Program-made: the position numbers and the translations under genes
Assembly: GCF_900107265.1 (NCBI RefSeq)
Contig: NZ_FNPJ01000002.1
Span: 38,705-102,704, forward strand
Length of the DNA stretch: 64,000 nucleotides
Source of the DNA: Nitrosomonas sp. Nm33
GTDB lineage: Bacteria; Pseudomonadota; Gammaproteobacteria; Burkholderiales; Nitrosomonadaceae
Direction of reading: 5' to 3'
Notes under the pieces: generated by a model
Seen by the model: only the letters and a program-made list of their open reading frames with translations
The model's database searches: none
Told to the model about the DNA's origin: nothing
Part shown: piece after piece, positions 1 through 10,077 of the stretch
How the letters are laid out: every line of letters starts with the position of its first letter
Numbering within the stretch: the first letter of the stretch is position 1

Positions 1-1080
1 CTGATCTTTCAAAACAGTGTTGATGATATGAGCTAGATTTGTACGCTGTTTGATAAGTGCCGCTTTATCTGCCTGAAGAGCGCTAAAACTTAATAAATCT
101 TCGATACGTTTCTGCAATTGGATACTGCTTGTGTGAAGTATATCGGCAATTTGTTGCTGTTTTATATTAAGATCGCCAGTTACTCCTTCTGCAAGGAGGT
201 TAGCACCCTCACGAATAGCGGTGAGGGGTGTTTTAAGTTCATGGGAAACATGTCGTAAAAACTGAATTTTCTGTTCTTCCAATTTAAGCAAGCGGCGACG
301 CATCCAGTCCAGCCGAGAACCTAAGTATTTCAAATTTTCTGGACCAGTAATTCGTACTGCTTTAGATAATTCACCTTGTCCCATACTATAAATTGCTTCG
401 TCAAGCTGACGAAGTGGACGTACTATGAATACTGAGAAAACAAGTGCTAACAAAATAACAAATGGAATCAGAATGAGTAATTCCCACTTTACCAAAGTGC
501 GAGTACGTAAAGCCATCTCGCTTATTTCATTTACTTTCTGTCCAATTAGCCGATAATTTTCTGTAGAAAAATTCTGTGCAAGGATAAGCAGATCAGCAAA
601 TTGGTCGAGTAAATCTCGAAGATTCTGAGGAGTATTATATAAAGTTAATATTTCACGAAAAATCGTTGTCTCTAATAATTGTAGTTTCTCCAATAAAAGC
701 TGTTGTTCAAGGTAGGGAGAAACTTCAGTAAGCTTTATCACCGTTTTTTCAAAATTGGTGTGCGCTTGGAAGTAACCCTCCAGTAAGGATATATCTTCCA
801 GGATGTGTGCGTGTTGTACGCTTCGCTCCATCACGATAATTTCATCAATCAGGATACTGCTGCCATGATTAATTTGCGTTGCCTGATAGATAGTTTTACG
901 GCTTTGGTCGGCAAGCTGATCGATACGTATGGCGCTGTAGATTAGCGCAGCGATTAATGGTAACCCTACTATCGAAAAGCCAAGCAAGATCAATTTAAGA
1001 AATGACTTGGGGTTGTGACGTAGTTCTGTTTGAGGGGTAACATCCAATTTATCATCCGTTTCTGCCATAACAGAATCCAT
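1..1080 (-). CDS. Two-component sensor histidine kinase, 3' end outside window
   Basis: I translated this from the minus strand; it stays open to the window edge, so only about 360 N-terminal residues are visible. The order is a short cytoplasmic N-terminus, a membrane segment near residues 27-48, a periplasmic helical sensor region, a second membrane segment near 190-213, a HAMP-like linker, then the H-box FLRHVSHELKTPLTAIREG with the phospho-accepting His near residue 280. The kinase ATPase domain lies beyond the window. The arrangement resembles the GlrK/QseE group, but the missing C-terminus and partner regulator prevent a firm name. ATG at 1080 is the first start; a second ATG at 1068 is possible. 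It lies 213 bp downstream of nadB on the same strand. Confidence 0.85.
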   Translation of the reverse strand, partial: MDSVMAETDDKLDVTPQTELRHNPKSFLKLILLGFSIVGLPLIAALIYSAIRIDQLADQSRKTIYQATQINHGSSILIDEIIVMERSVQHAHILEDISLLEGYFQAHTNFEKTVIKLTEVSPYLEQQLLLEKLQLLETTIFREILTLYNTPQNLRDLLDQFADLLILAQNFSTENYRLIGQKVNEISEMALRTRTLVKWELLILIPFVILLALVFSVFIVRPLRQLDEAIYSMGQGELSKAVRITGPENLKYLGSRLDWMRRRLLKLEEQKIQFLRHVSHELKTPLTAIREGANLLAEGVTGDLNIKQQQIADILHTSSIQLQKRIEDLLSFSALQADKAALIKQRTNLAHIINTVLKDQ

Positions 1081-1293
1081 CGTACTTCTCACTACATCTA
1101 TCCTTTTTATTATCTTATCTACAGTCTGACTGTGTTTATTTTATAAAAATAAAGATGTGGGGATCTTTGGACTACAACTCATTATACCGGCTATACCGGC
1201 AAGGGAAAAAACTTTCTGATGAACGTATTAGAAATAAACGACAGACTCTGGGTTTGTTGTGTCTATATTGGTGCCGAATTTTTTGAAGCCAAT

Positions 1294-2895
1294 TCAAATT
1301 CTTTCTTTTCGTCTCAAGATAGTATTCTGGGCTTGCGGTAACATGGCTGGATAATTAAGACTGTAGTGCAAGCCACGGCTTTCATGGCGTAACATGGCGC
1401 TTTGCACAATCAAATCAGCGGTTGTAACCAGGTTACGTAGTTCTAACAAATCACCTGTCACACGAAAATTAGTATAGTACTCATTGATTTCCTCCCGTAG
1501 CAGGTTTATGCGGTTTTGAGCACGTTGCAAGCGCTTGTTGGTTCGTACGATTCCCACGTAACTCCACATGAAGCGGCGTAATTCGTCCCAGTTATGCGAA
1601 ATGACGATTTCCTCATCTGCATCTGTTACCCGACTTTCATCCCATTTTGGGAGGGAGATGGGGGGCAGGGGTGGTTGACTGAGAATATCCTCGGCTGCGG
1701 CCTGGCCGAATACTAAGCACTCTAGTAAAGAATTACTGGCTAACCGGTTGGCGCCATGTAAACCAGTATGAGCGGTCTCACCTATGGCATATAAGTTGTC
1801 CAGATCAGTTTTGCCTTTCCGGTCAATAACGATACCGCCACATGTGTAATGTGCAGCGGGAACGACTGGTATGGGTTGTCGAGTGATATCAATCCCTAAT
1901 TCGTGGCATCGAGCATAAATAGTAGGAAAATGCTGCTTGAGAAAATCTGGTGATTTATGAGAAATATCCAGATATACGCAGTCAAGGCCTCTTTTTTTCA
2001 TTTCAAAATCAATAGCACGTGCCACAATATCGCGTGGTGCAAGTTCCGCGCGTTCATCATGCCGAGGCATAAAGCGTTCGCCATTAGGAAGCTTTAATAA
2101 TCCGCCTTCACCTCTAACGGCTTCACTAATTAGAAAAGATTTAGCATGTGGGTGATAAAGGCAGGTAGGGTGGAATTGGATGAATTCCATATTGGCTATC
2201 CTGCAACCTGCACGCCATCCCATGGCAATACCGTCACCCGTGGCAGTATCGGGATTGGTTGTATAGAGATAGACTTTACCGGCTCCTCCTGTTGCTAATA
2301 CCGTGTTGTGGGCAGAAATGGTGTGTATCTTATCTGCTTTGATATCCAATACATAAGCGCCATAGCATCGGGCATTCTGCTTATCAGAATAATGGGGTAA
2401 TTTAGAACTTGTGATCAGATCAACTGCAATATGATGCTCGAGTATGACGATATTAGGATGTGTGCAAATTTTTTTGCTGAGCGTAGATTGTACTGCTTTA
2501 CCGGTGGCATCATTGGTGTGGATAACTCGACGCACACTATGCCCACCTTCTTGTGTAAGGTGATAACCGGTTTCGTTATTGTTATCGCGTGTAAAGTTGA
2601 CTCCTTGAGAAATGAGCCATCTGATAGCTTGCGGTCCATTTTCGACTACATAGCGTGTGATTTCCTCATCACATAAGCCGGCGCCGGCAACTAATGTGTC
2701 GCGGATATGAGCGTCAGAGGAGTCTTCCATTGAAAGTACTGCAGCAATCCCGCCTTGAGCCCAAGTACTGGAGCTATCATGTAATGATCGTTTAGTGACA
2801 ATAGCTACTTTCTGATTTTGTGCTAGATTGAGGGCGAGCGTAAGCCCAGCTAAGCCACTACCGATAATCAGTGTATCAAAATGATATTGTTGCAT
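1294..2895 (-). CDS. nadB: L-aspartate oxidase
   Basis: NadB oxidises L-aspartate to iminoaspartate with FAD, the first step of de novo NAD synthesis, in the cytoplasm. The 533-residue product has the usual family length. Visible signatures are the N-terminal dinucleotide fold IIGSGLAGLTLALNLA, the substrate-site stretch GGHSVRRVIHTNDATG, QFHPTCLYHP, and the second FAD segment LYAIGETAHTGLHGANRLASNS. The C-terminal helical domain is complete. It is transcribed divergently from rpoE across a 243-bp gap, as in many beta- and gammaproteobacteria. Confidence 0.96.
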   Translation of the reverse strand: MQQYHFDTLIIGSGLAGLTLALNLAQNQKVAIVTKRSLHDSSSTWAQGGIAAVLSMEDSSDAHIRDTLVAGAGLCDEEITRYVVENGPQAIRWLISQGVNFTRDNNNETGYHLTQEGGHSVRRVIHTNDATGKAVQSTLSKKICTHPNIVILEHHIAVDLITSSKLPHYSDKQNARCYGAYVLDIKADKIHTISAHNTVLATGGAGKVYLYTTNPDTATGDGIAMGWRAGCRIANMEFIQFHPTCLYHPHAKSFLISEAVRGEGGLLKLPNGERFMPRHDERAELAPRDIVARAIDFEMKKRGLDCVYLDISHKSPDFLKQHFPTIYARCHELGIDITRQPIPVVPAAHYTCGGIVIDRKGKTDLDNLYAIGETAHTGLHGANRLASNSLLECLVFGQAAAEDILSQPPLPPISLPKWDESRVTDADEEIVISHNWDELRRFMWSYVGIVRTNKRLQRAQNRINLLREEINEYYTNFRVTGDLLELRNLVTTADLIVQSAMLRHESRGLHYSLNYPAMLPQAQNTILRRKERI

Positions 2896-3138
2896 TGATT
2901 AGTTTTAATTTATTTGTAAACTGAAGCTATTTTATTAATCATAACTCAATAACTAAAGTTTCGTTGAAACTCTTATTGAATAAAAGCAGTGAACTAATCT
3001 GGATACTTTATTGTCTTTAATCCGACTTCGGATAGTTCACGGCAGATCCCCGAACAGGTATACTTTGTTGGGTGCTCAATTTAAAATTTAAGTGGCTGCA
3101 TCAAAAGTTATCTATTTTTAATTTCGGGGAAAGGACGC

Positions 3139-3741
3139 ATGGGTGATCGTGAAATCGATCAACAATTGGTTGAACGCGTGCAACATGGTGATAAGCATGC
3201 TTTTGATTTACTGGTGATCAAATATCAGAGAAAGCTGGCACGTTTATTATCACAGTTTATTCGTGATGCTGCTGAGGTTGAAGATATTGCCCAAGAAACT
3301 TTTATTAAGGCATATCGTGCTTTACCATCATTTCGTGGTGAAAGTGCCTTTTATACTTGGCTATATCGCATCGGTATCAATACAGCCAAAAATTTTCTTG
3401 TATCCCAAGGAAGAAAGGTACCCACGACTGTTAGTGAGTTTGATAATGAAGAGGCAGAGAATTTTGAAGAAGCAGGTAAATTACGAGAAATAAGTACTCC
3501 TGAAAGTGAACTGATGAGTAAACAAATTGCTCAAACGGTTAATGAATCATTAGACGCATTACCTGAGGAATTAAGGACTGCGATTGTTCTGAGGGAAATT
3601 GAAGGTTTAAGTTATGAAGAAATTGCGAGTATTATGAATTGCCCCATCGGAACAGTTCGTTCTCGTATATTTCGTGCACGTGAGGCCATAGCTGAAAAAC
3701 TGCGGCCTTTATTAGGAACAGGTAAAGACAAGAGGTGGTAA
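3139..3741 (+). CDS. rpoE: RNA polymerase sigma factor RpoE (ECF, extracytoplasmic stress)
   Basis: This is a 200-residue ECF sigma factor. Region 2 (DLLVIKYQRKLARLLSQFI, DIAQETFIKAYRAL) sits near residues 25-75 and region 4 (LPEELRTAIVLREIEGLSYEEIA) near 135-165. In known systems RpoE directs transcription of envelope-stress genes and is held by a membrane anti-sigma factor, and the next gene fits that role. The ATG at 3139 has a purine-rich ribosome site (GGAAAGGA) just upstream. I could not place a convincing sigma-E autoregulatory promoter in the gap to nadB. Confidence 0.95.
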   Translation: MGDREIDQQLVERVQHGDKHAFDLLVIKYQRKLARLLSQFIRDAAEVEDIAQETFIKAYRALPSFRGESAFYTWLYRIGINTAKNFLVSQGRKVPTTVSEFDNEEAENFEEAGKLREISTPESELMSKQIAQTVNESLDALPEELRTAIVLREIEGLSYEEIASIMNCPIGTVRSRIFRAREAIAEKLRPLLGTGKDKRW

Positions 3742-3756
3742 TGAAGGGGTGGTTTT

Positions 3757-4299
3757 ATGAAAAATAAAATATCAGAACTGCTAGATGGTGAATTGGATTC
3801 GGTGGATGCCGATGAAGTAATCACAGAGTTAAAGAAAAATAATGATTTATTGAATGATTGGGAAGCATATCATGTGATCAGTGAAACCCTACGACAACCT
3901 ACAGCATCATTCCTCATTAATGTGTCGAGTCGAGTGAGTGAACGCTTAGTAAGCGAACCGACCTTATTTATGCCGCGTGCATCACAGGTACACAAACGGA
4001 AATTCATTACTCTTTCAGCTGCTGCATCCTGTGCCGCCTTGGTAAGTGGATGGTTAGTGATGCAAATAGAAGATGTTCCGCAGGGAACACGTGTTGCGGA
4101 AAAAGTGAATAATAAGGCTGTTGTTCAAGTTGACCATCCTGTTACTTTCCAACCTTCCCCAGCCTTTACGCTTCCATTTATGCCTTACCAACCCGGTGAT
4201 TATTTATTGATTCATAGAGAATTTTCACCTCATATGAAGATACAGGCGCCAGTAACGAGCGTACATCAGGTTGAAGGCAGGGAAGAAAAATCCAGGTGA
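3757..4299 (+). CDS. rseA: Anti-sigma factor, RseA-like
   Basis: The product has 180 residues. Its N-terminus (KISELLDGELDSVDADEVI) matches the cytoplasmic sigma-binding region of RseA/MucA proteins. One membrane segment lies near residues 87-105 (FITLSAAASCAALVSGWLV), followed by a poorly conserved periplasmic tail. It follows rpoE by 15 bp and precedes a MucD-type protease, the standard order of the envelope-stress module. No RseB-like gene is present between them. The name rests on position plus the N-terminal domain; the C-terminal half is not diagnostic. Confidence 0.85.
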   Translation: MKNKISELLDGELDSVDADEVITELKKNNDLLNDWEAYHVISETLRQPTASFLINVSSRVSERLVSEPTLFMPRASQVHKRKFITLSAAASCAALVSGWLVMQIEDVPQGTRVAEKVNNKAVVQVDHPVTFQPSPAFTLPFMPYQPGDYLLIHREFSPHMKIQAPVTSVHQVEGREEKSR

Positions 4300-4345
4300 G
4301 GTATGTGATAAATCTCCAGGATTGAAATTTTATAGATATCAGTAG

Positions 4346-4394
4346 GCTATTTGCTTGATGGAAATCAATAAGAACTTTCGATCAAGCAAATAGC
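4346..4394 (+). other. Strong stem-loop between the anti-sigma gene and mucD
   Basis: Two perfect 14-base inverted arms (GCTATTTGCTTGAT at 4346-4359 and its complement at 4381-4394) are separated by 21 bases. No T-run follows, so it is not a classic terminator. It may uncouple mucD from rpoE-rseA by attenuation or mRNA processing, or be a repeat remnant. Confidence 0.6.
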
Positions 4395-4482
4395 TGCTAT
4401 CGTTATTTGTAAGATTTAATTGCGTTTCTATTTGATTATTATGTTTCCGGTATTTTACCCATTCTTTTTATCAAGAAAAAAT

Positions 4483-5877
4483 ATGCAAAAAATTGTTTTA
4501 CTGTGCTGCCTGATAATTTCCTCGATCGGTTTCGTGCATTCAAAGGAGTTACCTGATTTTACAGGTCTAGTTGAGCAATATGGAGAAGCAGTTGTAAATA
4601 TTAGTACAGTACAAACACAACAGATTCCAGGAAGTCAGATGCTTCCAGAAATTCCTAATATTCCTGAAGACTCTCCTTTCTTCGAGTTCTTTCGCAGGTA
4701 TATGCATCCATTCTCAGGTCCTCGGAAGTATGAATCCAAATCGCTAGGCTCTGGTTTCATTATTAGTAAGGATGGCTATATCCTGACAAATTCGCATGTC
4801 GTCGAAGCTGCCAATCAGATTACTGTAAGACTAAATGATAAAAGAGAATTTAATGCACAGGTTATTGGCACGGATCGTAAAACTGACGTAGCGCTTATCA
4901 AGATCGACGCGAAAGACTTGCCTGTGGTAACTCAGGGTGATCCGGATAAACTCAAGGTAGGGGAATGGGTCATTGCAATTGGCTCTCCTTTTGGTTTCGA
5001 GAATAGCGTAACTGCAGGTATAGTAAGTGCGAAAGGTCGCTCGCTTGCGCAGGAAAGCTATGTCCCCTTCATCCAGACCGATGTGGCGATCAATCCCGGT
5101 AATTCTGGCGGCCCTCTTTTTAATATGAGAGGGGAGGTGGTCGGTATCAACTCGCAGATTTATAGCCGAACAGGTGGGTTTATGGGATTGTCTTTCGCTA
5201 TTCCGATCAATGTGGCAACAGAGATAGCTAATCAACTTAAGGCACATGGGAAAGTTTCACGCGGGAGAATAGGCGTTATGATTCAGGAGATGACTGAAGA
5301 ACTGGCTGAATCCTTTGGCTTGTCTCAAGCAGGTGGAGCACTGATTGTTTCTGTAGAAAAAGATGGTCCAGCAGACAAAGCAGGCATTGAGGTTAGAGAT
5401 GTCATTTTAAAGTTTGACGGCAAAGATATTGCTGTTTCCAGTGATCTGCCGCGTATTGTCGGAAATACTAAACCTAAATCTAAAGTAGCGGTGGAGGTCT
5501 GGCGGGACGGCGCCACCAAGAATTTCACTATTTTGGTTGGGGAGATGCCATCAGATGAAAGTGATCGCGGCCACAAGCAAAGCAAAGCCCCTGATACTTC
5601 CAACCGCCTTGGATTGGCTCTGAATGAACTCTCTGACAAACAAAAGAAACAACTGGGTGTAGAGAGTGGCTTATTGGTCGAAGAGGTACAAGCTGGCATT
5701 GCAAATCGGGCTGGTATACGCCAAGGCGACATTATTCTCGGATTGAATAACCAGGACGTCAGAACGATTAAACAGTTTAATCAGTTGCTTAACAAGGTGG
5801 AGAAAGGACGGAATATTGCACTGTTGATAAAAAGAGGGGATATGACTACTTTCATAACGATGAAGCTCGATAATTAA
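4483..5877 (+). CDS. mucD: Periplasmic serine protease, DegP/MucD family
   Basis: This is a trypsin-like HtrA protease that degrades misfolded envelope proteins. I placed the start at the ATG at 4483 because it opens a normal signal peptide (MQKIVLLCCLIISSIGFVHS); the frame is open further upstream to a TTG at 4420. The catalytic triad is visible: His in ILTNSHVV, Asp in KTDVALIKI, Ser in INPGNSGGPL. Two PDZ domains follow (starting near RGRIGVMIQEM and RLGLALNELS). Its place behind rpoE and rseA supports a role in sigma-E signalling and quality control. It could equally be named degP or degQ. Confidence 0.93.
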   Translation: MQKIVLLCCLIISSIGFVHSKELPDFTGLVEQYGEAVVNISTVQTQQIPGSQMLPEIPNIPEDSPFFEFFRRYMHPFSGPRKYESKSLGSGFIISKDGYILTNSHVVEAANQITVRLNDKREFNAQVIGTDRKTDVALIKIDAKDLPVVTQGDPDKLKVGEWVIAIGSPFGFENSVTAGIVSAKGRSLAQESYVPFIQTDVAINPGNSGGPLFNMRGEVVGINSQIYSRTGGFMGLSFAIPINVATEIANQLKAHGKVSRGRIGVMIQEMTEELAESFGLSQAGGALIVSVEKDGPADKAGIEVRDVILKFDGKDIAVSSDLPRIVGNTKPKSKVAVEVWRDGATKNFTILVGEMPSDESDRGHKQSKAPDTSNRLGLALNELSDKQKKQLGVESGLLVEEVQAGIANRAGIRQGDIILGLNNQDVRTIKQFNQLLNKVEKGRNIALLIKRGDMTTFITMKLDN

Positions 5878-5888
5878 AAATTCACATA

Positions 5889-6158
5889 ATGTTTGATTCT
5901 ATGGATAGGAAGAAGCTGATTGTATATGGTCGAAGGGATTGCCATCTTTGCCAGGAAATGATTGCATCATTGCAAAAATTACAGAAGCATATCGAGTTTA
6001 AATTTGAAATGATTGATATCGATAGCGATCCTCAACTGGTTAGTCAGTATAATGAGCGAATTCCAGTATTGGTGTCGGCAACCGGGAAACAAGACGAAAT
6101 CTGCCATTATTTCCTTGATGAAGCTGCATTAGATGCGTATTTTGCTAAAATTCGATAG
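5889..6158 (+). CDS. Glutaredoxin-like thiol protein
   Basis: A short 89-residue protein with a thioredoxin-fold start (KKLIVYGRRDCHLCQEM) carrying a CxxC redox pair (CHLC, Cys-18/Cys-21), and the cis-Pro region (ERIPVLVS). It matches the glutaredoxin-like family (DUF836) rather than classic GrxA or GrxC. It lies 11 bp downstream of mucD and ends just before a good terminator, so it is probably the last gene of the envelope-stress operon. The substrate is unknown. An internal ATG at 5901 is an alternative start. Confidence 0.8.
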   Translation: MFDSMDRKKLIVYGRRDCHLCQEMIASLQKLQKHIEFKFEMIDIDSDPQLVSQYNERIPVLVSATGKQDEICHYFLDEAALDAYFAKIR

Positions 6159-6164
6159 AATGCT

Positions 6165-6191
6165 GTCGGTTAAGCATAACCGACCTTTTTA
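6165..6191 (+). terminator. Rho-independent terminator after the glutaredoxin-like gene
   Basis: A perfect 8-bp stem (GTCGGTTA / TAACCGAC) with a 4-base loop is followed directly by CTTTTTATT. It separates the rpoE-mucD operon from lepA. Confidence 0.85.
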
Positions 6192-6262
6192 TTCGAAAAT
6201 AAAGCAGATCTTCATCAAGCACTAGCAAAAAATTCCTGACTGACATTTAAAATTCCAATCGA

Positions 6263-8053
6263 ATGCAACACATTCGCAATTTTTCTATTATCGCCCATAT
6301 AGATCACGGTAAATCCACGTTAGCTGATCGCATCATACAGTTTTGTGGTGGCTTATCTGATCGAGAGATGGAAGAGCAAGTGCTCGACTCTATGGAGTTG
6401 GAGCGTGAACGTGGCATTACGATCAAGGCGCAAACAGTTGCTTTGAAATATCGAGCACGTAATGGTCAGACTTTTCTGCTGAATTTGATTGATACACCTG
6501 GTCATGTCGATTTCTCCTATGAAGTGTCCCGCTCCTTAGCTGCCTGTGAAGGTGCTTTATTGGTAGTAGATGCTTCCCAGGGAGTAGAAGCTCAGACAGT
6601 AGCAAATTGCTATACTGCGATCGAGCAAGGGGTCGAGGTGATACCGGTATTGAACAAGATTGATTTGCCTGCTGCTGATCCGGATCGAGTGATTGCAGAA
6701 ATCGAAGATATCATCGGGATAGAGGCAAAAGATGCCTTGCATGTTAGCGCTAAGACAGGTCAAGGCATACAGGATATGCTTGAAGCAGTTGTCAGCCGTA
6801 TTCCTGCACCCAAAGGAAACCCGAACGCACCGTTGAAAGCACTCATTATTGATTCGTGGTTTGATAATTATGTGGGTGTAGTCATATTGGTGCGGGTAGT
6901 CGACGGTATCTTGAAACCTAGCAATAAAATCATGCTCATGGCTAGCCACGCTACTTATCTATGTGAGCAAGTAGGTGTATTTTTACCTAAAGCAGAAAAT
7001 CGCGATTCGCTGAGCGCAGGGGAAGTGGGTTTCGTTATCTCTGGTATCAAGGAATTGAAGTCAGCCAAGGTAGGCGATACTGTCACATTGGCCGATAATC
7101 CTGCCGCCGAACCTTTGGTTGGATTCAAAGAGATCAAACCACAGGTATTTGCCGGGCTTTATCCGGTTGAATCCAATCAATATGATGCTTTACGCTCTGC
7201 ATTAGAAAAGCTGCAGCTGAATGATTCATCGTTACAGTTTGAACCAGAAACATCTCAAGCACTCGGTTTTGGTTTCCGTTGTGGTTTTCTAGGTTTACTT
7301 CATTTAGATATTGTTCAGGAGAGGTTGGAGCGGGAATATGATATGGATCTTATTACCACCGCGCCAACAGTTGTTTATCAGGTTGCGCTGCGTGATGGGA
7401 AAGTGATTGAAATTGAGAATCCATCAAAAATGCCCGACATTTCTAAAATTGAAGAGATTCGAGAACCCATCATTACTACAACGATATTAGTTCCAGAAGA
7501 ATATGTAGGTACCGTTATGTCTCTGTGCACCGGCAAGCGCGGTATTCAGAAAAATATGCAATATATGGGCAGGCAAGTCATGCTTGTTTATGACATGCCA
7601 CTAAATGAAGTTGTCATGGATTTTTTTGATAAACTAAAATCGGTTAGTCGTGGGTATGCTTCGCTGGACTATGAATTTAAAGAATTCCGCGCCTCAGATC
7701 TGGTTAAGCTCGATATACTGATTAATAATGAAAAAGTGGATGCGTTGTCGTTAATCGTGCATCGTGCAAGTAGCCAACAAAGGGGACGTGAATTAGCACA
7801 AAAAATGCGTGAACTTATTCCACGGCAAATGTTTGATATCGCAGTGCAAGCAGCTATTGGTGCTCATGTCGTGGCCAGAGAAAATGTTAAAGCGTTGCGT
7901 AAGAATGTTTTGGCCAAGTGTTATGGTGGAGATATCACGCGCAAACGTAAGCTGCTTGAGAAGCAGAAAGCAGGGAAAAAGCGTATGAAACGAGTCGGTA
8001 ATGTAGAGATTCCCCAGGCAGCATTTTTAGCTATTCTGCAGGTTGGTAAATAA
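6263..8053 (+). CDS. lepA: Elongation factor 4 (LepA), ribosome back-translocase
   Basis: A 596-residue translational GTPase of the usual length. The G1 motif [13 protein letters not shown] lies at residues 10-22, followed by G2 [10 protein letters not shown]3 DTPGHVDF and G4 NKIDLP. The LepA-specific C-terminal domain ends in the basic stretch [21 protein letters not shown]. The family acts on ribosomes in the cytoplasm during stress or initiation. It heads the conserved lepA-lepB-DUF4845-rnc-era cluster. I see no strong Shine-Dalgarno sequence before the ATG. Confidence 0.97.
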   Translation: MQHIRNFSIIAHIDHGKSTLADRIIQFCGGLSDREMEEQVLDSMELERERGITIKAQTVALKYRARNGQTFLLNLIDTPGHVDFSYEVSRSLAACEGALLVVDASQGVEAQTVANCYTAIEQGVEVIPVLNKIDLPAADPDRVIAEIEDIIGIEAKDALHVSAKTGQGIQDMLEAVVSRIPAPKGNPNAPLKALIIDSWFDNYVGVVILVRVVDGILKPSNKIMLMASHATYLCEQVGVFLPKAENRDSLSAGEVGFVISGIKELKSAKVGDTVTLADNPAAEPLVGFKEIKPQVFAGLYPVESNQYDALRSALEKLQLNDSSLQFEPETSQALGFGFRCGFLGLLHLDIVQERLEREYDMDLITTAPTVVYQVALRDGKVIEIENPSKMPDISKIEEIREPIITTTILVPEEYVGTVMSLCTGKRGIQKNMQYMGRQVMLVYDMPLNEVVMDFFDKLKSVSRGYASLDYEFKEFRASDLVKLDILINNEKVDALSLIVHRASSQQRGRELAQKMRELIPRQMFDIAVQAAIGAHVVARENVKALRKNVLAKCYGGDITRKRKLLEKQKAGKKRMKRVGNVEIPQAAFLAILQVGK

Positions 8054-8155
8054 TGGGCTATGGGCTGCTGAAAAATTAAATTAATTGAGTGATAACCATG
8101 AATATTTATCCTTTCCATTATGTTATGTGCTTAGTATCTCACTAGGGAAAATGAA

Positions 8156-8959
8156 ATGAATTTTCCTTTAGTATTATTCATCTTATTGATCGTGACTGGC
8201 AGTATCTGGTTGCTCGATTTTCTCTTTTTGAAACGCAAGCGCGGAGAGGGTATCGAAGAGCCGTGGTGGGTGGAATATCCCAAAAGTTTTTTTCCTATCA
8301 TTCTGATCGTTTTCTGTCTTCGTTCTTTTCTGGTTGAACCTTTCAAAATACCTTCGGGCTCGATGATACCCACCTTACTGGTAGGAGATTTTATTCTGGT
8401 AAACAAGTTTACTTATGGGATCAGGTTGCCCGTTATCAATCAAAAGGTCATTGAAATGAATCACCCCAAACGCGGAGAGGTCATGGTATTTCGTTATCCG
8501 GAAGACCCTTCGATAGATTATATTAAGCGAGTGATTGGTTTGCCTGGAGACATTGTTACTTATCGTAATAAGAAACTCAGCATTAATGGTGTGCCAGTGG
8601 AAAGGGAATTGGATGGAGATTATAAATATATTGAATCAGGACTGGCTTATGTATACACCCAGCGTTTCAAGGAATTGATAGGCGATAAAAGCTATAACAT
8701 ACTGATCAATCAAGAAATGCCCAATATGCTGTTATCCAGCATACATTATTTTCCCTTCAGAGAGAATTGTGCTTTCGATAAAACGGGATTTACTTGTAAG
8801 GTGCCGGAAGGAAATTATTTTACGTTAGGTGATAATCGTGATGGTAGTAGCGATAGTCGCTATTGGGGATTTGTTCCAGAGAAAAATATTGTAGGAAAAG
8901 CATTTATGGTTTGGTGGAATTTTAGTGACTTAAGTCGAATCGGCTTGTCAATAAAATAG
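8156..8959 (+). CDS. lepB: Signal peptidase I
   Basis: The 267-residue membrane protease that removes signal peptides from exported proteins. Two N-terminal membrane segments flank a charged cytoplasmic loop (KRKRGEGIEEPWWVEY). The catalytic Ser is in IPSGSMIPTL and the general-base Lys in YIKRVIGLPGD. The conserved box GDNRDGSSDSRYWGFVP is intact. It sits directly downstream of lepA, as in most proteobacteria. Confidence 0.96.
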   Translation: MNFPLVLFILLIVTGSIWLLDFLFLKRKRGEGIEEPWWVEYPKSFFPIILIVFCLRSFLVEPFKIPSGSMIPTLLVGDFILVNKFTYGIRLPVINQKVIEMNHPKRGEVMVFRYPEDPSIDYIKRVIGLPGDIVTYRNKKLSINGVPVERELDGDYKYIESGLAYVYTQRFKELIGDKSYNILINQEMPNMLLSSIHYFPFRENCAFDKTGFTCKVPEGNYFTLGDNRDGSSDSRYWGFVPEKNIVGKAFMVWWNFSDLSRIGLSIK

Positions 8960-8989
8960 TGAATGCAGAATGGAATTTGGAGTGGGAAG

Positions 8990-9361
8990 ATGCGTCATAT
9001 GATGAGAAGAAAACAGCAAGGTATCAGTCTTTCTGGATTGTTAATCTGGTCAGCGGTGATCGTTATGTCTGCTCTTCTAGGAATGAAATTGATTCCATCC
9101 TACATAGAATATGCTGCAATTAAGCGGGCATTAGTTGCCATAGCCAGTGACCCAAGCTTGCAGGATACTCATCCAGGGGAAATACGCCAATTGTTCAGTA
9201 AGCGTGCAGTTATCGATCAAATTACCGCTGTGAATAGTCGCGACATTCAAATTAGTAAAGTAGGCGGACAAACAGTTTTGAGCGTAAGCTATCCTGTTAA
9301 AATACCTTTATTTGCTAATATTTCTTTATATATTGATTTTACTGCCGCAAGCAATCGATGA
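8990..9361 (+). CDS. DUF4845 family membrane protein
   Basis: A short protein (about 123 residues) with one N-terminal membrane segment (SGLLIWSAVIVMSALLGMKLI) and a small extracytoplasmic domain, typical of DUF4845 proteins found between lepB and rnc in betaproteobacteria. Its function is unknown. I chose the ATG at 8990 because GGAG lies 7 bases upstream; an earlier ATG at 8963 has no ribosome site. Its stop overlaps the rnc start (ATGA-type junction), so the two are translationally coupled. Confidence 0.8.
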   Translation: MRHMMRRKQQGISLSGLLIWSAVIVMSALLGMKLIPSYIEYAAIKRALVAIASDPSLQDTHPGEIRQLFSKRAVIDQITAVNSRDIQISKVGGQTVLSVSYPVKIPLFANISLYIDFTAASNR

Positions 9362-10077
9362 ACCCATATAGCTTAAATACTCCCCGACTACAAAACTTTC
9401 CATTAAAAAATCAAAGCGATTTCTTTCTCAAAATTGGCTATGTTTTTAAGCAACCGGAATTATTACAAGAAGCATTAACACATCGCAGCTTTGGTTACCC
9501 GCATAATGAGCGCCTTGAGTTCCTTGGAGATAGCGCATTGAATTGTGCGGTATCTGCCTTACTGTTCAGACAGTTTCCACTGTTACCAGAAGGAAATTTA
9601 TCAAGGCTACGCGCTAATCTTGTCAATCAACATGCGTTATTTGAGCTTGCATCGGTACTTAGATTAGGTGATTTAATCAGGCTAGGTGAAGGAGAACGAA
9701 AAAGTGGGGGACATTACCGCCCATCTATTCTTGCTAACACGCTGGAAGCGGTGATAGGCGCCATTTACCTGGAAGGGGGATTCCTTGAAGTCGAAAATTT
9801 TGTTAACAATCTTTACAAGCCATTATTACAAAATTTAGATCTTGAAACCTTGGGTAAGGATCCCAAGACGATGCTGCAGGAATATCTGCAGAGTCGCAAG
9901 GCCGCCCTGCCGGAATATACTGTCATCGCTACGAGCGGAGAAGCACATCGGCAGAAATTTAAAGTGGAATGTGTCATTCCAAAGCTTAATATGCGAACTA
10001 TAGGCGAAGGAACAAGCCGCCGCAGGGCTGAGCAGGATGCTGCAAAACAGGCATATGAATTGATCATTCATAGCTAA
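9358..10077 (+). CDS. rnc: Ribonuclease III
   Basis: This enzyme cleaves double-stranded RNA in rRNA maturation and mRNA control. The 239-residue product has the RNase III signature NERLEFLGDSAL near residues 50-61 and the second acidic site (LANTLEAVIGAIYLEGG) near 125-141. A C-terminal dsRNA-binding domain ends RRRAEQDAAKQAYELI. The ATG overlaps the end of the DUF4845 gene. Its upstream coupling with lepB and downstream era matches the conserved operon. Confidence 0.97.
   Translation: MNPYSLNTPRLQNFPLKNQSDFFLKIGYVFKQPELLQEALTHRSFGYPHNERLEFLGDSALNCAVSALLFRQFPLLPEGNLSRLRANLVNQHALFELASVLRLGDLIRLGEGERKSGGHYRPSILANTLEAVIGAIYLEGGFLEVENFVNNLYKPLLQNLDLETLGKDPKTMLQEYLQSRKAALPEYTVIATSGEAHRQKFKVECVIPKLNMRTIGEGTSRRRAEQDAAKQAYELIIHS

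Noticed and set aside
2896..3138. Possible sigma-E promoter for rpoE
   Set aside because: Some GAAACT/TCTGG-like words exist but with wrong spacing; not supportable.
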